From Mangifera indica (lineage: Eukaryota > Streptophyta > Magnoliopsida > Sapindales > Anacardiaceae), in assembly GCF_011075055.1 (NCBI RefSeq), contig NC_058153.1, positions 1,178,001-1,242,000 of the forward strand: a stretch of 64,000 nt of DNA, read 5' to 3'. The notes under the pieces were generated by a model that had not been told where the DNA came from, ran no database searches, and saw only the letters and a list, made by a program, of their open reading frames with translations. Positions 48,655 through 60,800 of this stretch are shown here, piece after piece (the first letter of the stretch is position 1; each line of letters opens with the position of its first letter). Both the position numbers and the translations under genes were made by a program.

Positions 48655-49735
48655 TATATAGACTTGTCAACTTGGCCTGCATTAACCAAACTACAGACTA
48701 AGATAGCCGACAAATAGAAACGACAAAGGTGGTAGCATCTTTTCCTTTTTAGGTTGCGTAGGTTGCCGATTATCTCAATAAGATTTGGAGAAATGGGAGA
48801 AAGAAACCCGAACCAAACATATCTGGAAAACCTAGAAATATCCCTAATGGACTCAGCTACCTCCCTTGAAGGAGTTATTTAATCCGAGGGTAACTGAGAC
48901 AATTACAATATATGAATAGAGTTCCAAAATTTCGGCTGGAAGGTTCCTCGGAGTTGCCCAAGCTTAAAATAATGGAAAGAAAAAGGGTAGAGATGACTAA
49001 AGTTGAAAGAAGGGCAGCTTGGAGATAAGAGACCAACTCTTAACTCATATCTATCACTAGTAGGGCTGGACTCGAGCACAGCCAACTCGAGCTCGGCTCG
49101 GTCGAGCCAGAAACGAGTCTGGCTTAATCGAGTTCGAACTCGAACTACTCGTCAAATTTTCTAATTAAAATTTTTGATACAAAACGATGTCATTTTGATC
49201 AATATATATTAAAAACGATATCGTTTTGATAATAAAAAATGAGTTTAACCAAACTGAATTCGAGTCCGAAACGAACCGACCTTAGCCGAACTCGAACTCG
49301 AACTCGAGCTACCCATATATGAACCGAGCCGAGCTCGAGCTGAAGTGAGCTCGAGCTCAACTCGAATCCACCCCTAATCACCAGCAAGGCAGCAAAATCA
49401 TATTACATGCTTAATAATTAGTTATGTGTCATTACCAACACTTTATGATCAGAAAATTAGTTTCAGAAGGCCCTGCAGCCTGCAGTTTATTTGTATGTGA
49501 TGCCAACTATGTGAGAGAAAGCAATAGAACTATAAATTGCCCAAGACAGTCCAAATTTACCTTCCATCTTCAAATTCTCTACCATCACCTTCCTGCTGCA
49601 AATGCCACCCTTCCATTTAACGAAAAATTAAATATAAAAATAAAAGATAAAGGGAGCCATCTGCAGCAGAAAAGATAATTACTAAGACAGAGTTCATCAA
49701 TTCATTTCCTTATGTGGTCTTCTTCTATATTTATA
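48655..49735. repeat. Segmental duplication, unit B (with MITE insertion)
   Basis: This is the second copy of 43928-44830. At its left edge the start codon region is kept (ATGCAGGCCAAGTTGACAAG on the minus strand), but the frame soon stops, so the 148-aa coding region was not kept here. It is interrupted by a 316-bp MITE with target duplication that unit A lacks, so the MITE arrived after the duplication. Confidence 0.85.
49061..49376. mobile_element. hAT-like MITE rich in CTCGAG/GAGCTC (316 bp)
   Basis: The left end TAGGGCTGGACTCGAG matches the reverse complement of the right end TAGGGGTGGATTCGAG. The 8-base flanks ATCACTAG (49053-49060) and ATCACCAG (49377-49384) differ at one base. The inside is full of GAACTCGAAC and CGAGCTCGAG units and AAACGATATCGTTTTGAT-like symmetric tracts. 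The paralogous site in duplication unit A has no insertion. A 62-codon frame across it is not a gene. Confidence 0.88.
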
Positions 49736-50837
49736 ACAGAGCTAGCCGTGGGTCCATGTTCCAGTTGGACATGGGATAAGACAAAACGATAGTGGTGCCC
49801 TGGCTCCGCAGTCGGCACTCAATTTACAGCCATCAATGAATGATTATGATATTTTATTAGGGCAAATTTCTGAGTCATTCTTGGGAAAGTGTTTGGTTGG
49901 CGGTTGAGGTTGAAAGAAGATAGTACTAAATTCTACAAATCTCGGTAATCATCATCAGCTCATCATATACGTTATGTGATTGCTGACGCACAGAAAATCT
50001 ATTGGATGGTTACTCTGTTCTTCAGCCCCTATTGCCTCTCCACACCTGGTCTATTCTTGTAGGGTACTATTATGCCTTCAACAAACTTAGGAAGCAACAG
50101 TTGGCCGAAGCTATTTGCGGTATAAGAACAATGATCAATGACTTTACATGCTGGCCCAGAGAAATTGATTTCACAGATTGTATTCCATCCATGGCTTAAA
50201 AACGGAATAAAAAATTACTTTTTAATTTAAATTATAATAGATAGGATTGTAATTCTTGTAAGTATGAAGTATCATTCAAGAGAAAAGGTCATGCTTCAGT
50301 GTGGGGGAAGACATGCATGATCTAAGAGAGACATGATCATGATCATTATCTGATATTCTAAATTATATAACATTCACTTTTAAATAGGTCAAGAGACTCT
50401 TTATTATCTTGGTTTGTAAATATAATATTACTCTCCCACGAGTTAGCAGTCTTCCTTCAGCTCTTTATTATGAGTTAATGGGCCACAAGAAGATGCAAGG
50501 ACAAAGTTTATTGGACATTAGGTGGCCTACCATGGGCTTTGCTATCTGCTTGACAGTTAGCTTATGGCGCAAAGCCTTGAGCATGACTGAATCTCGTAGC
50601 AGAAGCATCATCCCGTAGCCCCTCTCTCCCCCAAAAATTGGGGAAATAGAATCACGAAACTGCCTGAGTTTTATATGAAATAAGGCAACTGATATAGGGA
50701 TCACGATAGTGTCATTTCCCCTAAATATACAAGGGTTGTTTTTTCTGGTAACCATGAACAAATATTAATGGTCTTTTCAATCTTTTAAAACGCAAAAAAA
50801 TTAAACAAAATTCATCAGTTCCTACTTCCTAGCAATA
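49736..50837. other. Intergenic region, promoter side of the BAHD gene
   Basis: No gene is recognised. A 65-codon plus-strand frame (50002-50199) and overlapping frames at 50409-50761 on both strands are unlike known families. The final few hundred bases must hold the BAHD promoter. Confidence 0.5.
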
Positions 50838-52998
50838 ATGTCTTCTGAAGTCACTTACATTTGCAAACGAACAGTGGCAAGCACAAAGCCTGTGCAGCCT
50901 GGAAAATTCTACCACTTCTCGGTTCTTGATCGTCTCATGGAGAAGAACCACTTAAGGATCGTTTACTATTACAGTTCTAAGGGCGCCCGCAAAGCTGGAG
51001 AGTTAACGAAGAAGCTAAGAGAGTCCATGGCTGAAGTGCTTACGTGTTTTCCTGTTGTCACTGGACGCTTACAGAAGAACTCTGAAGGGCAATGGATGAT
51101 CAAGTGTAATGACGCCGGAGTTCGGATGGTGGAGGCTAGAGCTAGAGGAAGCGTGGATGATTGGCTGAGAAATGTGAATAGAGAGAAGGAACGTAAGCTT
51201 GTTTATTGGGAGGACATGCATCATAAACCCTACTTCTGGTCGACTTTTTATGTTCAGGTTATCATATATCAAATTTTCATTGATTTGAAGTGGGAATTGA
51301 GTTTTCATAGTGTAATAACCATTTTTTCCACCCAAGGTTTGACCTAAAACCACTTTCACACCCCTTGTTGGCATAAATAAACTTCTCACCTAAAATCAAA
51401 TTTTGTTTAAAAAAATCAAACACCTAAAAATAAAATAATAATTTTATCTATTAATTTAAAAAAATTAAAAAATATATTTATATCATATTCAATTGTTTTA
51501 AACATTACAATATAATTTTTAAAAAAATTAAAAAACTTACAAGGTAATCTCTTTAATCTTTTCACACCTTCATTGCTTTGAATTTATGTATAACTTCAAT
51601 AGTTATTAGATAACATTTACACCCATGGTTTAATGCATTTTACTCAATTTTTTGGGAGTGTATTATCATTTTTGAAACAATTAGGTGTAGACTAATATTT
51701 AAAAAAAATTAAAAATACCCCAGACTTCTTTGAATTTTCAATAGATCCCAAAAATTTTCTAAAAAATATTTTCAAAATTTATATTTTATTGCTAATATAC
51801 ATTTATACGATAAAGATATCCCTATAAAAAGACAAGAAAAAAGGATGAAAGTGAAAAAAATTAAAGACTTTTTATATAATTTAAATATTTAAAATATAAT
51901 TTTTAATTTAAGGTTTTATAATAATTTTGATTAATAAAATAATAATTTTACTTTTTAATATTATAACTAGAATTTAATTTTGGATAAAAAGTGGTATTTA
52001 TACCAATTAGGGGCGGAAAAAGTTTTATGACTAAACCTTGGGTGGGAGTTTAATTCACTCTTTTAAATATTAATGTATTCACCACACAGATTACTGAATT
52101 TGAGGAAGGCGGCCTAGCGATTGGCTTGAGCTGCTTTCACCTCCTGGCAGATCCCATTTGTGCCACCATGTTCATCAAGGCCTGGGCCGACATAACCTCG
52201 GCTCAAATTATGCTCACTCCGCCGTATGTCCACCCACTTCCACCGCGAAGAATCGGCAACATGAACCCCAACCATAAGCACCACACCGCCTTAATCAACC
52301 ACTACAAATCCTCAATCGAAAGATCGATTCCATTCACCACTACAAAGCATGTAACTGTTACTCTATCATTTACAGACCCCATGGTCAGAGCTTGCATAGC
52401 CATGGCTCGGCCCCCTGGTGCAGCAGACCCATCACCCTTCGCTGCACTGGCGGGCCTCTTCTGGGTTTGTGTAAGCAGGGTGAAAGGAACCACGGAGGGG
52501 CTCGTAAACATGTCAATATGCTTAGATATGCGAAAAGAATTAGGGTTAGATAAAGGGTTCTTTGGAAACTGCTTGGTTTACAATAAGGTTCAAGCAGATT
52601 CATTTGATGAAAATAAACTATCAGGAGCCGCTGAGGCTATAGGAGAAGTGGTGAGGAAGATGGACAATGAAGGAATCATGGATCTGATAGAGTGGCTGGG
52701 GCAAAATGATAGCCGAATATCACCTCCGTTGATGAACGGCTGTGAGCTGATTTGTGCTAACTTAGAGGGCTTGGATTCATGTTCGGCGGCGTTTGAAGAG
52801 GGGCTTACACCGAGTCGGATTTCTTGTTATGTGGAACCGGCGCTGGGAGAAGGACAGATTTTGGTGCTTCCATCGTCAACAAGTGAAGGTCCATTGAGCA
52901 GGATGATTATGGCGACTCTCACAGAAGATGAAGCCGTTAGACTCTGTGAAGATGATGTTATCCTAAGCTTCTCTCCGACTATATTAATGGGAGCTTAA
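50838..52998 (+). CDS. BAHD-family acyltransferase-like protein (possibly CER2/CER26-like)
   Basis: BAHD proteins transfer acyl groups from CoA thioesters; the CER2/CER26 branch instead helps elongate very-long-chain fatty acids for cuticular wax. Exons are 50838-51257 and 52090-52998 (GT-AG, phase 0), giving 442 aa, normal for BAHD. The HxxxD motif is His157-Leu-Leu-Ala-Asp161, just after ITEFEEGGLAIGLSC. GFFGNC (296-301) is the usual GN motif. The second hallmark, DFGWG, is absent: the matching place reads SRISCYVEPALGEG (382-395). Loss of DFGWG with a near-normal HxxxD occurs in CER2-like proteins, which supports but does not prove that assignment. A foldback transposon fills most of the 832-base intron. 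The ATG at 50838 fits the family start. No stops or frameshifts are seen. Confidence 0.85.
51309..52059. mobile_element. Foldback element inside the BAHD intron
   Basis: Left-end sequence ACCATTTTTTCCACCCAAGG followed by TTTGACCTAAAACCACTTTC matches the reverse complement of the right-end stretch (ACTCCCACCCAAGG, TTTAGTCATAAAACTTTTTC), the same family as 9371-10304. The outermost bases are diverged and no good 9-base duplication was found, so the edges are approximate. The interior is AT-rich and lacks the GAAGAC core of the intact copies. Confidence 0.7.
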
Positions 52999-53452
52999 AA
53001 ATATACTTGATATAAGAAAGAAAATAATTTCACAGATACTTCAATCATAAAAATTGAAACATTTTTAACTTATACTTAACTCAAGTTGAATTCGGGCTAA
53101 CTAAATTTAAACTAAGCTACTTTTTGAGCCTAAATTAGTTCATTTTGCATCGAACTTTACCTATCGCATGAACTTGATTTTGGAACTGTATATATAAACT
53201 AGGCAAATCTTGAGAGCAACTTGCTACCTATTTTACTATTTATATCCAAACTATACCATTAAAATTTGCATACCAATGGGCGCCACTTTCCAAATTAAAC
53301 CCAATTATTTGAACTCTACCTTAAAGCATGATCAGATTATGTCAGGCTATCTCCATTAGTACATGATTATTCTTCTTAAGTCGCATCAACTTCGTCCATT
53401 TTGGTTTTTAGGGCCAAGACTATCTTTAAACAAAAAGTCAAACAATATGTTA
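52999..53452. other. BAHD 3' flank, nothing further seen
   Basis: This presumably includes the 3' UTR of the acyltransferase gene. No other feature is visible before the target duplication of the large MULE. Confidence 0.5.
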
Positions 53453-53549
53453 TATTTTTAAGGGAAATTTTAAAAATTAGTCAAAATTAAGGGGGTCTAA
53501 GCGAAATTGTCCAAAATATTTAGGTTTAAGCAAAAATGCCCAGGTTTTG

Positions 53550-54662
53550 TGAAATAACGAAATTGCCCCCATATATAAACTCAGCAAATTTCGTTCCTTC
53601 CCACGTTAATGTTACTGTTTAAATTCAAAGAAAATTCAAAATTTCCAACTCTCCCACGTTCATCCGGAGTTCCACCGATTTTCTTGGTTTCCGGCAACCG
53701 TAAATGGCAAATAAAATTAGTATATCTCCCGTAATATTGTTTGAATCAAGTTATTGCTCATATTATTGAGATTTGAAATTTTAGGGTTTCGAATTGAACA
53801 ATGCTTTAAATGTTATGATTTTTGGTTGTTTTGGTTGAATTGATTGAGGGGTTTTATGTTATACAACGTGTAGATTTGATTTATGCAAAAATCGGAGGCC
53901 GAAACAACAAAATTTTGGCCGAAAATGGCTGCCAAAGTGATCGGCGGTCCGACGTGGGAACAGTGTTTCCCACGTCAAGCACTTCATCCCACGTTCAACA
54001 GATTTTAGGGGGGGTAAATTAGCTTTTTTAAAGTATTGGGGTGTCGTGGGAAAGTCCTTAGCCCACGTCGGGTTTTTTTGAAATTGGTCATATAAACGTG
54101 AGTTTGGCGAAATTACGAAACAGCCCCTGTATATAAACACAGCCAATATTTTCTTATTTCTCACGTTAAACGCAGCCAAAACTCACGTCACCACGTTCAT
54201 CCCATGTTCGACCAGATTCCGACGATTTTCTTGGTTTCCGGCAACCGGAAATGGCAAATAAGATTAGTATATCTCCCGTAATCTTGTTTGAATCAAGTTA
54301 TTGCTCATATTATTGAGATTTGATTGAGAATTTGCGATTTGAAATTTTAGGGTTTCGATGTGAACAATGCTTAAAATGTTATGATTTTTGGTTGTTTCGG
54401 TTGAATTGATTGAGGGGTTTGATGTTATACAACGTGTAGATTTGATTTATGTAGAAATCGGAGGCCGAAACAACCAAATTTTGGCCGAAAATGGCTGCCG
54501 AAGTGATCGGCAGTCCGACGTGGGAACAGTGTTTCCCACGTCAAGTGCGTTCGCTCAAGTTCTAAGCAAATTTTGGGGGTGTAACTTAGCTTTTTTAAAA
54601 TATTGGGAAACCAGGGAGATTCCTTAGAACAGAGGGGTTTTTCTGAGATTTTTCATATAACA
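53550..54662 (+). repeat. Two tandem copies of a roughly 559-base unit inside the MULE
   Basis: Copy 1 starts near AACGAAATTGCCCCCATATA (about 53556) and copy 2 near ACGAAACAGCCCCTGTATA (about 54115). Both then carry TTCTTGGTTTCCGGCAACCG, TTATTGCTCATATTATTGAG, ATACAACGTGTAGATTTGAT, GGCCGAAAATGGCTGCC and GGGAACAGTGTTTCCCACGT. The last is a hairpin-forming tract. The short open frames over both copies arise from the repeat. Confidence 0.85.
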
Positions 54663-54779
54663 GTGGACCTTTTTGGAATAGGAATTTTCATGAGGGGTTA
54701 AATTGAGAATTTTCTTATCTAGGGTTTCTGATAGGGTAGTTTTCAAATTTTATATCCGTTTTTTCTGTTATATGGTTTT

Positions 54780-55440
54780 TCAACTTTTAGAATTCGAATT
54801 TCAATTCCGTTTTTTTGAATTTCACCGTTTTACGAGATATCGACTCGTATTTTTCAGATTTCTGAAAGATTTTTTGATTGTTGCTATTCTAACGTATTTC
54901 AACTTTTAGAATTCGAATTTCAGTTCCGTTTTTTCAGATTTTACCGTTTTACGAGATATCGACTCGTATTTTCAGATTTCTGAAGAATTTTTTGATTGTT
55001 TCTATTCTAGGGTTTTTCAACTTTTAGAATTCGAATTTCAGTTCCGTTTTTTCGAATTTCACCGTTTTACGAGATATCGACTCGTATTTTTCAGATTTCT
55101 GAAAGATTTTTCGATTGTTGCTATTCTAACGTATTTCAACTTTTAGAATTCGAATTTCAGTTTCGTTTTTTCGGATTTCACCGTTTTACGAGATATCGAC
55201 TCGTATTTGCAGATTTCTGAAGGATTTTTCGATTGTTGCCATTCTAGGGTTTTTCAACTTTTACAATTCAAATTTCAGTTTCATTTTTTCGAATTTAACC
55301 GTTTTACGATATATCAACTCGTATTTTTCAGATTGTCGAAGGATTTTTTGCTTATTGTCATTCTAGGGTTTTTCAACTTTTAGAATTCGAATTTCAATTC
55401 TGTTTTTTTGAATTTCACCATTTTAGGATATTATCAGGCA
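54780..55440 (+). repeat. Tandem array of roughly 118-base units, left arm of the MULE
   Basis: About five and a half units, each with TTTTTCAACTTTTAGAATTC, GAATTTCAGTTCCGTTTTTT, CCGTTTTACGAGATATCGAC and CAGATTTCTGAAGGATTTTT. The ACGAGATATCGAC block recurs at about 54833, 54949, 55068, 55187 and, changed, 55306. AGATATCG is itself nearly palindromic. The open frames are periodic with the repeat. Confidence 0.9.
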
Positions 55441-55606
55441 GTTAAATCTTGTTTTTTAAAGTTTTTCATTTCCTTTTTGATTATTTGATATTTTTCATCT
55501 TTTTATGTTTTTTCCACGTATACATTTGTTTACATATTTGTTTTTACGCATGTCTACGACTATTTGAGAGGACATATTTCGGGTATCTTCTGGGAGGACT
55601 CCATGA

Positions 55607-55798
55607 CGTGATCCCTTCACTTTGCATCGAGCGTTGAATGTCCCTCAGCAGGGATTGGGCTCCGGTGACTGTGGCGTGTTTATGTTACGATTTTTTGAGT
55701 GTTTGGCGTTGTCACAGAGCTACGTTTTTCCCCGAGAGTCGTCTACCTCTATGCGTCGACGATTAGCGGCGCAGTTGTATTTTCACTGTATCGATTAG
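55607..55798 (+). pseudogene. Fragment of an Ulp1-type (C48) SUMO-protease-like gene
   Basis: The frame after a TGA at 55604 reads RALNVPQQGLGSGDCGVFML, then RFFECLALSQSYVF and MRRRLAAQLYFHCID before TAG 55796-55798. SGDCGVF holds the catalytic Cys of C48 peptidases and is followed, as in the family, by a hydrophobic helix and a final helix with MRRRLA. The upstream His and Asp parts of the catalytic site were not found in frame and a stop precedes the fragment, so it is not a working protease. Transposon-borne Ulp1-like genes are known from plant MULEs, which fits its place in the core of this element. Confidence 0.75.
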
Positions 55799-56199
55799 CT
55801 CATGGATGTATATTTATCGTTATTCCTATGTTTAGATGTATATATTTATTGTATGTGCATATGTGTATGATATACTTTATTTGTGGTTATATATGGATGT
55901 GTATCGTATTTGATTTTATTTTTTAAATAATCTTATCATGAAAAAACAATAAAAACGTATGATTACTCAAACATTTACACACTTGAAACAATTAGAGAAA
56001 ATAAAGTAATACTGAAATAACTCATACGAAACACTAAATTTATTACATCAAATGACAATACAATTACACTTGAAACAATGACATGCTTGCACGAAATACG
56101 TGAAAACTGAAACTTTCTACACGTGCAAGACATGTCACCAAAGTCCAAAATACCCATGAATCCACCAAATTCAACAACCTTATACCAAATCCAACAATC

Positions 56200-57480
56200 C
56201 TTCGAAAATCTGGAAAATTCAAGTCCATATCTCGTAAAACGATGAAATTCGAAAAAATGAAATTGAAATTCCAATTGTAAAAGTTGAAAAACCCTAGAAT
56301 GGCAACAATCGAAAAATTCTTCAGAAATCTGAAAAATACGAGTCGATATATCGTAAAATGGTGAAATTCGAAAAAACGGAACTGAAATTCAAATTCTAAA
56401 AGTTGAAAAACCCTAGAATGGAAACAATCAAAAAATTCTTCAGAAATTTGAAAAATACGAGTCGATATCTGGTAAAACGGTGAAATCTAAAAAAACAAAA
56501 CTAAAATTCAAATTCTAAAAGTTGAAAAACCCTAGAATGGCAACAAACAGAAAATCCTTCGGAAATCTGAAAAATACGAGTCGATATCTCGTAAAACGAT
56601 AAAATCCGAAAAAACGGAACTAAAATTCGAATTGTAAAAGTTGAAAAACCCTATAATGGCAACAAACAAAAAATCTTTCGGAAATCTGAAAAATACGAGT
56701 CGATATCTCGTCAAACGGTGAAATTTGAAAAAACGGTGAAATTTGAAAAAACGAAACTGAAATTCGAATTCTAAAAGTTGAAAAACCCTAGAATGGAAAC
56801 AATCGAAAAATTCTTCAGAAATATGAAAAATACGAGTCGATATCTCGTAAAACGGTAAAATCCAAAAAAACGGAACTGAAATTCAAATTCAAAAAGTTGA
56901 AAAACCCTAGAATGGCAACAAACGGAAAATCCTTCAGAAATCTGAAAAATACGAGTCGATATCTCGTTAAACGGTAAAATTCGAAAAAACTTAACTGAAA
57001 TTCGAATTCTAAAAGTTGAAAAACCCTAGAATGAAAATAATCGAAAAATTCTTCAGAAATCTGAAAAATATGAGTCGATATCTCGTAAAACAGTGAAATC
57101 CGAAAAAACGGAACTGAAATTCAAATTCTAAAAGTTGAAAAACCCTAGAATGGCAACAAACGGAAAATCCTTCGAAAATCTGAAAAATACGAGTCGATAT
57201 CTCGTCAAACAGTGAAATTCGAAAAAACTGAACTAAAATTCGAATTCTAAAAGTTGAAAAACCCTAGAATGGCAACAAACGGAAAATCTTTCTGAAATCT
57301 AAAAAATACGAGTCGATATCTCGTAAAACGATAAAATCCGAAAAAACGGAACTGAAATTCGAATTGTAAAAGTTGAAAAACCCTAGAATGGCAACAAACG
57401 GAAAATCCTTCAGAAATCTGAAAAATACGAGTCGATATATCATAAAACGGTGAAATTCGAAATCTAAAAGTTGAAAAATG
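56200..57480 (-). repeat. Tandem array of roughly 118-base units, right arm of the MULE
   Basis: About eleven units in inverted orientation to the left array, seen from the AATACGAGTCGATATCTCGT block at about 56215, 56336, 56455, 56573, 56693, 56833, 56949, 57069, 57188, 57307 and 57426. Most spacings are 116-122 bases, with one of about 140 caused by a small internal duplication near 56725. Together with the left array it forms a large potential stem with a loop of about 760 bases. Confidence 0.9.
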
Positions 57481-57770
57481 AAAATGCCTTTACAATGTAA
57501 AATATCTAAAAACCCCTCATATTTATCTAAAATTATTTGAACCCCCATAATGAGTGAGGGGAGTTATATAAATGAAGGGAAGGGTAATTTTGACATTTTA
57601 GAAAAAGTTTGAAATAAATAAATAAATATCAAAATGCCTTTATAATGTAAAATATCCAAAAACCCCTCATATTTATCTAAAATTACATTAAAACCCCATA
57701 GTAAGTGGGAGAGTTATATAAATATGAGGGGAAGGGTAGTTTTGGTATTAAAAAAAGTCATAGGCATTTT
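57481..57770 (+). repeat. Two tandem copies of a roughly 160-base unit at the MULE's right end
   Basis: Both copies carry ATGTAAAATATC, AAAACCCCTCATATTTATCT and GGGAAGGGTA. The left one runs from about 57481 to 57620 and the right one from about 57637 to 57770. There is no counterpart near the left end, so it may be a later local duplication or a nested insertion. Confidence 0.7.
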
Positions 57771-57880
57771 TTTTTTTTGGAACAGTGATTTTGGGCATTT
57801 TGGCTTGAAAATAGTGATTTTGGTATTTTTGCTTAATGGGAGGGCATTTTGGCCATTTTTTAAAATTTCCCTATTTTTAA

Positions 57881-60800
57881 AAACTTTCAATAAAATCATT
57901 CGGATACGAATTTTTATTATATTTATTGAATTTTAACTTATTTAATATAATAGTTATAGGTTCGATTATTATGTTTTAAAGTTTATTCATCTAATCAATC
58001 TAGGTATTTAAAAAAAAATATGTTTTTTGATTTTATAATCCAAACACACCTTAATAATTTAAAAATTTATAAAATATTTAATCAATTTTTTCTTCCTATC
58101 TCTAATCAGCATTAGATACAAATACATAACTTAGAACTTAGAATTTGAAAGTGGTTAATTGATGTGATATGTAACAATGGGACAACCATGTTTTCATCAC
58201 AAGATTCCATCAAGAACATTTGGAATTTAGATAACATTAATTACGCACGTCTGTCCATTTCGTCTTTATCCTCATTGACATCTACAAATAACTTCGATTC
58301 TAGAAATTCAAATTTATATATTTATATAATGATAGTCAGCCACAAACATTACAAAAATATATAAATAAACAAATAAATAAATAAATAAAAGGTTTCGAAC
58401 TTCGTTCATCATTATTAATTTTATTGTTTTCATTTATTTATTAAAATAAAATAATACATTTGAAGAATAACACCTCAAAGTACATGAATTTTGAAAATAT
58501 AAAGTTTGTGCAGAAGGAGATGTTCACTTAGTGGTGGATAGGACTTGACCGGATATGGATCAAATCCATAGCTCAGTTTGATGGAATAAATTTTAAATTA
58601 AAGTTTTAATTTGATAATTTGATTCGAAATTAACTTATTTAATCATTTATTTGATGATATTATTCAACTCGTTGGGGGACATTGTTGGTGACACTAATGA
58701 TCCTATACAACAACTTGAATGTGATTTGAGTTTGGGTTGATCACAGATCAGTTCAGATAAAATACACTTCTAATGTTTAGGTCATTAATTTAGGGATGAA
58801 CTTGAACTGAGTTGGCTTAGTTTTGAAAGTTAGCTTAACCTAGTTTGACCCAACTTGAATTCAAATCGAGTTAGAGTCAGGATGATCAATTAATTTTTTA
58901 AATTAAATCAAACTCAAGTTAAGAGAAGTTTGGTTCAATCCAACTTACGAATCAAGGAATTGTTTGAACTTAACTCATAACTTGATTCAAATTGATTATA
59001 TGAAATAATTGTCAAAATAATATCATTTTGCTCATTATTGGTAAAACGATATTATTTTGTTAATGAATTGTAAACTCATACCATAAATCTAATTTATAAG
59101 ATTCGAATTATGAACCCAAACCAGATTTGAATTAAATAAAATTAAACTTTTTTAAAAACCAAATTTGATTTGATTTTAACTATATTTACTTGTGTTATCA
59201 ATGGACATTGTTTAAACCAAATTAATTTTGGTTATACAAACTCAAACTAAATCATTTTTATTTAAACTAAACTCAAATAATATATATTCAAACTCGATTC
59301 GATTCGATCTATATTTACTTGTGTTATCAATGGACATTGTTAGCATAAAATGAGGTGAATCACATCGTGGAGACAGGCTTATTTGGCCTCACGCAACCAC
59401 TTAGATGCATGTTCAGCAACAGATAATAATAATAATCAAATGAATGAAAATAAAACAATAAAATAATAGATTTATAAAAATTTTGACTGTTGATCGGAGC
59501 AACAGATCTTCTCCGGGACTATGGGGATTTCTTACACATGGGACATCATATTATGATCCCATTTTAAATCAGAAACATTTTCATCTGTACTGCAAATTAT
59601 GATCAATCAGGTTGGGGTTTCAAAGATATAACAATTAAAAATACGTTTAACTTTGAAATATTCAAATGATATATTGTTACGTGATTGAATAATTTTAAAT
59701 TAAAAATAAAATAATATATAATTTCATGATAATATTGTTTTATTTGATCAAGAACTTATTTAAAAAATAAAACTGCAACTATTTAATGTTAGGTGGAAAA
59801 CCCACATGGGATACATGCATTATTAATGAATTATGTTTAGAGGCAAAATCTCAGTCAGGATTCACTGTGTCATCAATTAATGGATGCAAAAGTTGAGTTT
59901 GAGGCTAAATTTGTCTCGTAAAATTTGATAAATGTGTTCTTTATTTCTGCCTTTCTGGGTTCATGTCACTCTTTGCAGTGGCATGACATCTCAACAACAA
60001 AAAAGATTAATCAAGGTCCCCAGTACGACAATGGAAACACAAGTTTTGATAAATTATATTTATTTTTTCACAACAACTTCTTCTTCTTCGTCTTGTTTTG
60101 GAAGGACTTTGTCTAGTTACAGTTCCCTGTGCAAGTCTCTTATAAGGTAATGATGCTATGATGATTAAAATCTGAGTTGATTTATAGAAATACATAAAAT
60201 GGATGGCAGCATGAGCATGCATGCACGCACATGCCTGGAGCATATTAGGTATTATGGAAGAATTAAATAAATAAAATATGCAAGACTGTAAGCAGTTAAC
60301 AATGGCAGACTTCTCGGGATTATTTGGCTAAGTGAATCGTATTTTCTTTTCCTTCATTTCTGTCTCTACAGAATCTTTCCTATTGTTTATTCATGGATAG
60401 CGTATTATAAACTATTTGAGTCGGCAGCTCGTTGCTTGCACTTTCAAAGAGGATCTTGTACAGTTCAGAATTAATGGCATTGCAAATATTATTATCTAAT
60501 CGGTGATAGAAAGTTAGGTGGAAGATTTACTCGCTTAAGTTTCAGAGAGTTGGAAGAGCATCATCTTTTCCCTGCCGAAGGAACAGAAAAAGATACAGAC
60601 GTTAATATAGCATGAAAATGAAAATACGGATAACTTGAAAAAACAGAAACAAAAACATTAAAAAATATTTTTTGAAAACCATAAATGAAAAAACACAGCA
60701 AAACGTATAAATATAAAAAATCATATTATTTTTTTCTAAATAAAGAAATTCATAAAGAAATAAAATAACTTGTATTTAAAAGAAAATATACCAACTTTTT

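Larger units (their letters stand above)
53462..57871. mobile_element. Non-autonomous Mutator-like element with Ulp1 fragment (4,410 bp)
   Basis: A perfect 9-base target duplication (TATTTTTAA at 53453-53461 and 57872-57880) flanks ends GGGAAATTTTAAAAATTAG and, reverse-complemented, GGGAAATTTTAAAAAATGG, the GGGAAA-type ends of plant MULEs. Inside, in order: two tandem copies of a roughly 559-base unit (53550-54662); an array of roughly 118-base repeats (54780-55440); a core with an Ulp1-protease fragment (55607-55798); the same 118-base repeat inverted in about 11 copies (56200-57480); and two copies of a roughly 165-base unit (57481-57770). No MuDR transposase was found. Known plant MULEs of the Kaonashi type carry Ulp1-like genes and this element fits that pattern, but the assignment is inference. 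Confidence 0.85.

Noticed and set aside
54703..57548. Several Phe-rich open frames on both strands of the MULE arms.
   Set aside because: They repeat with the 118-base unit and contain no recognisable domain.
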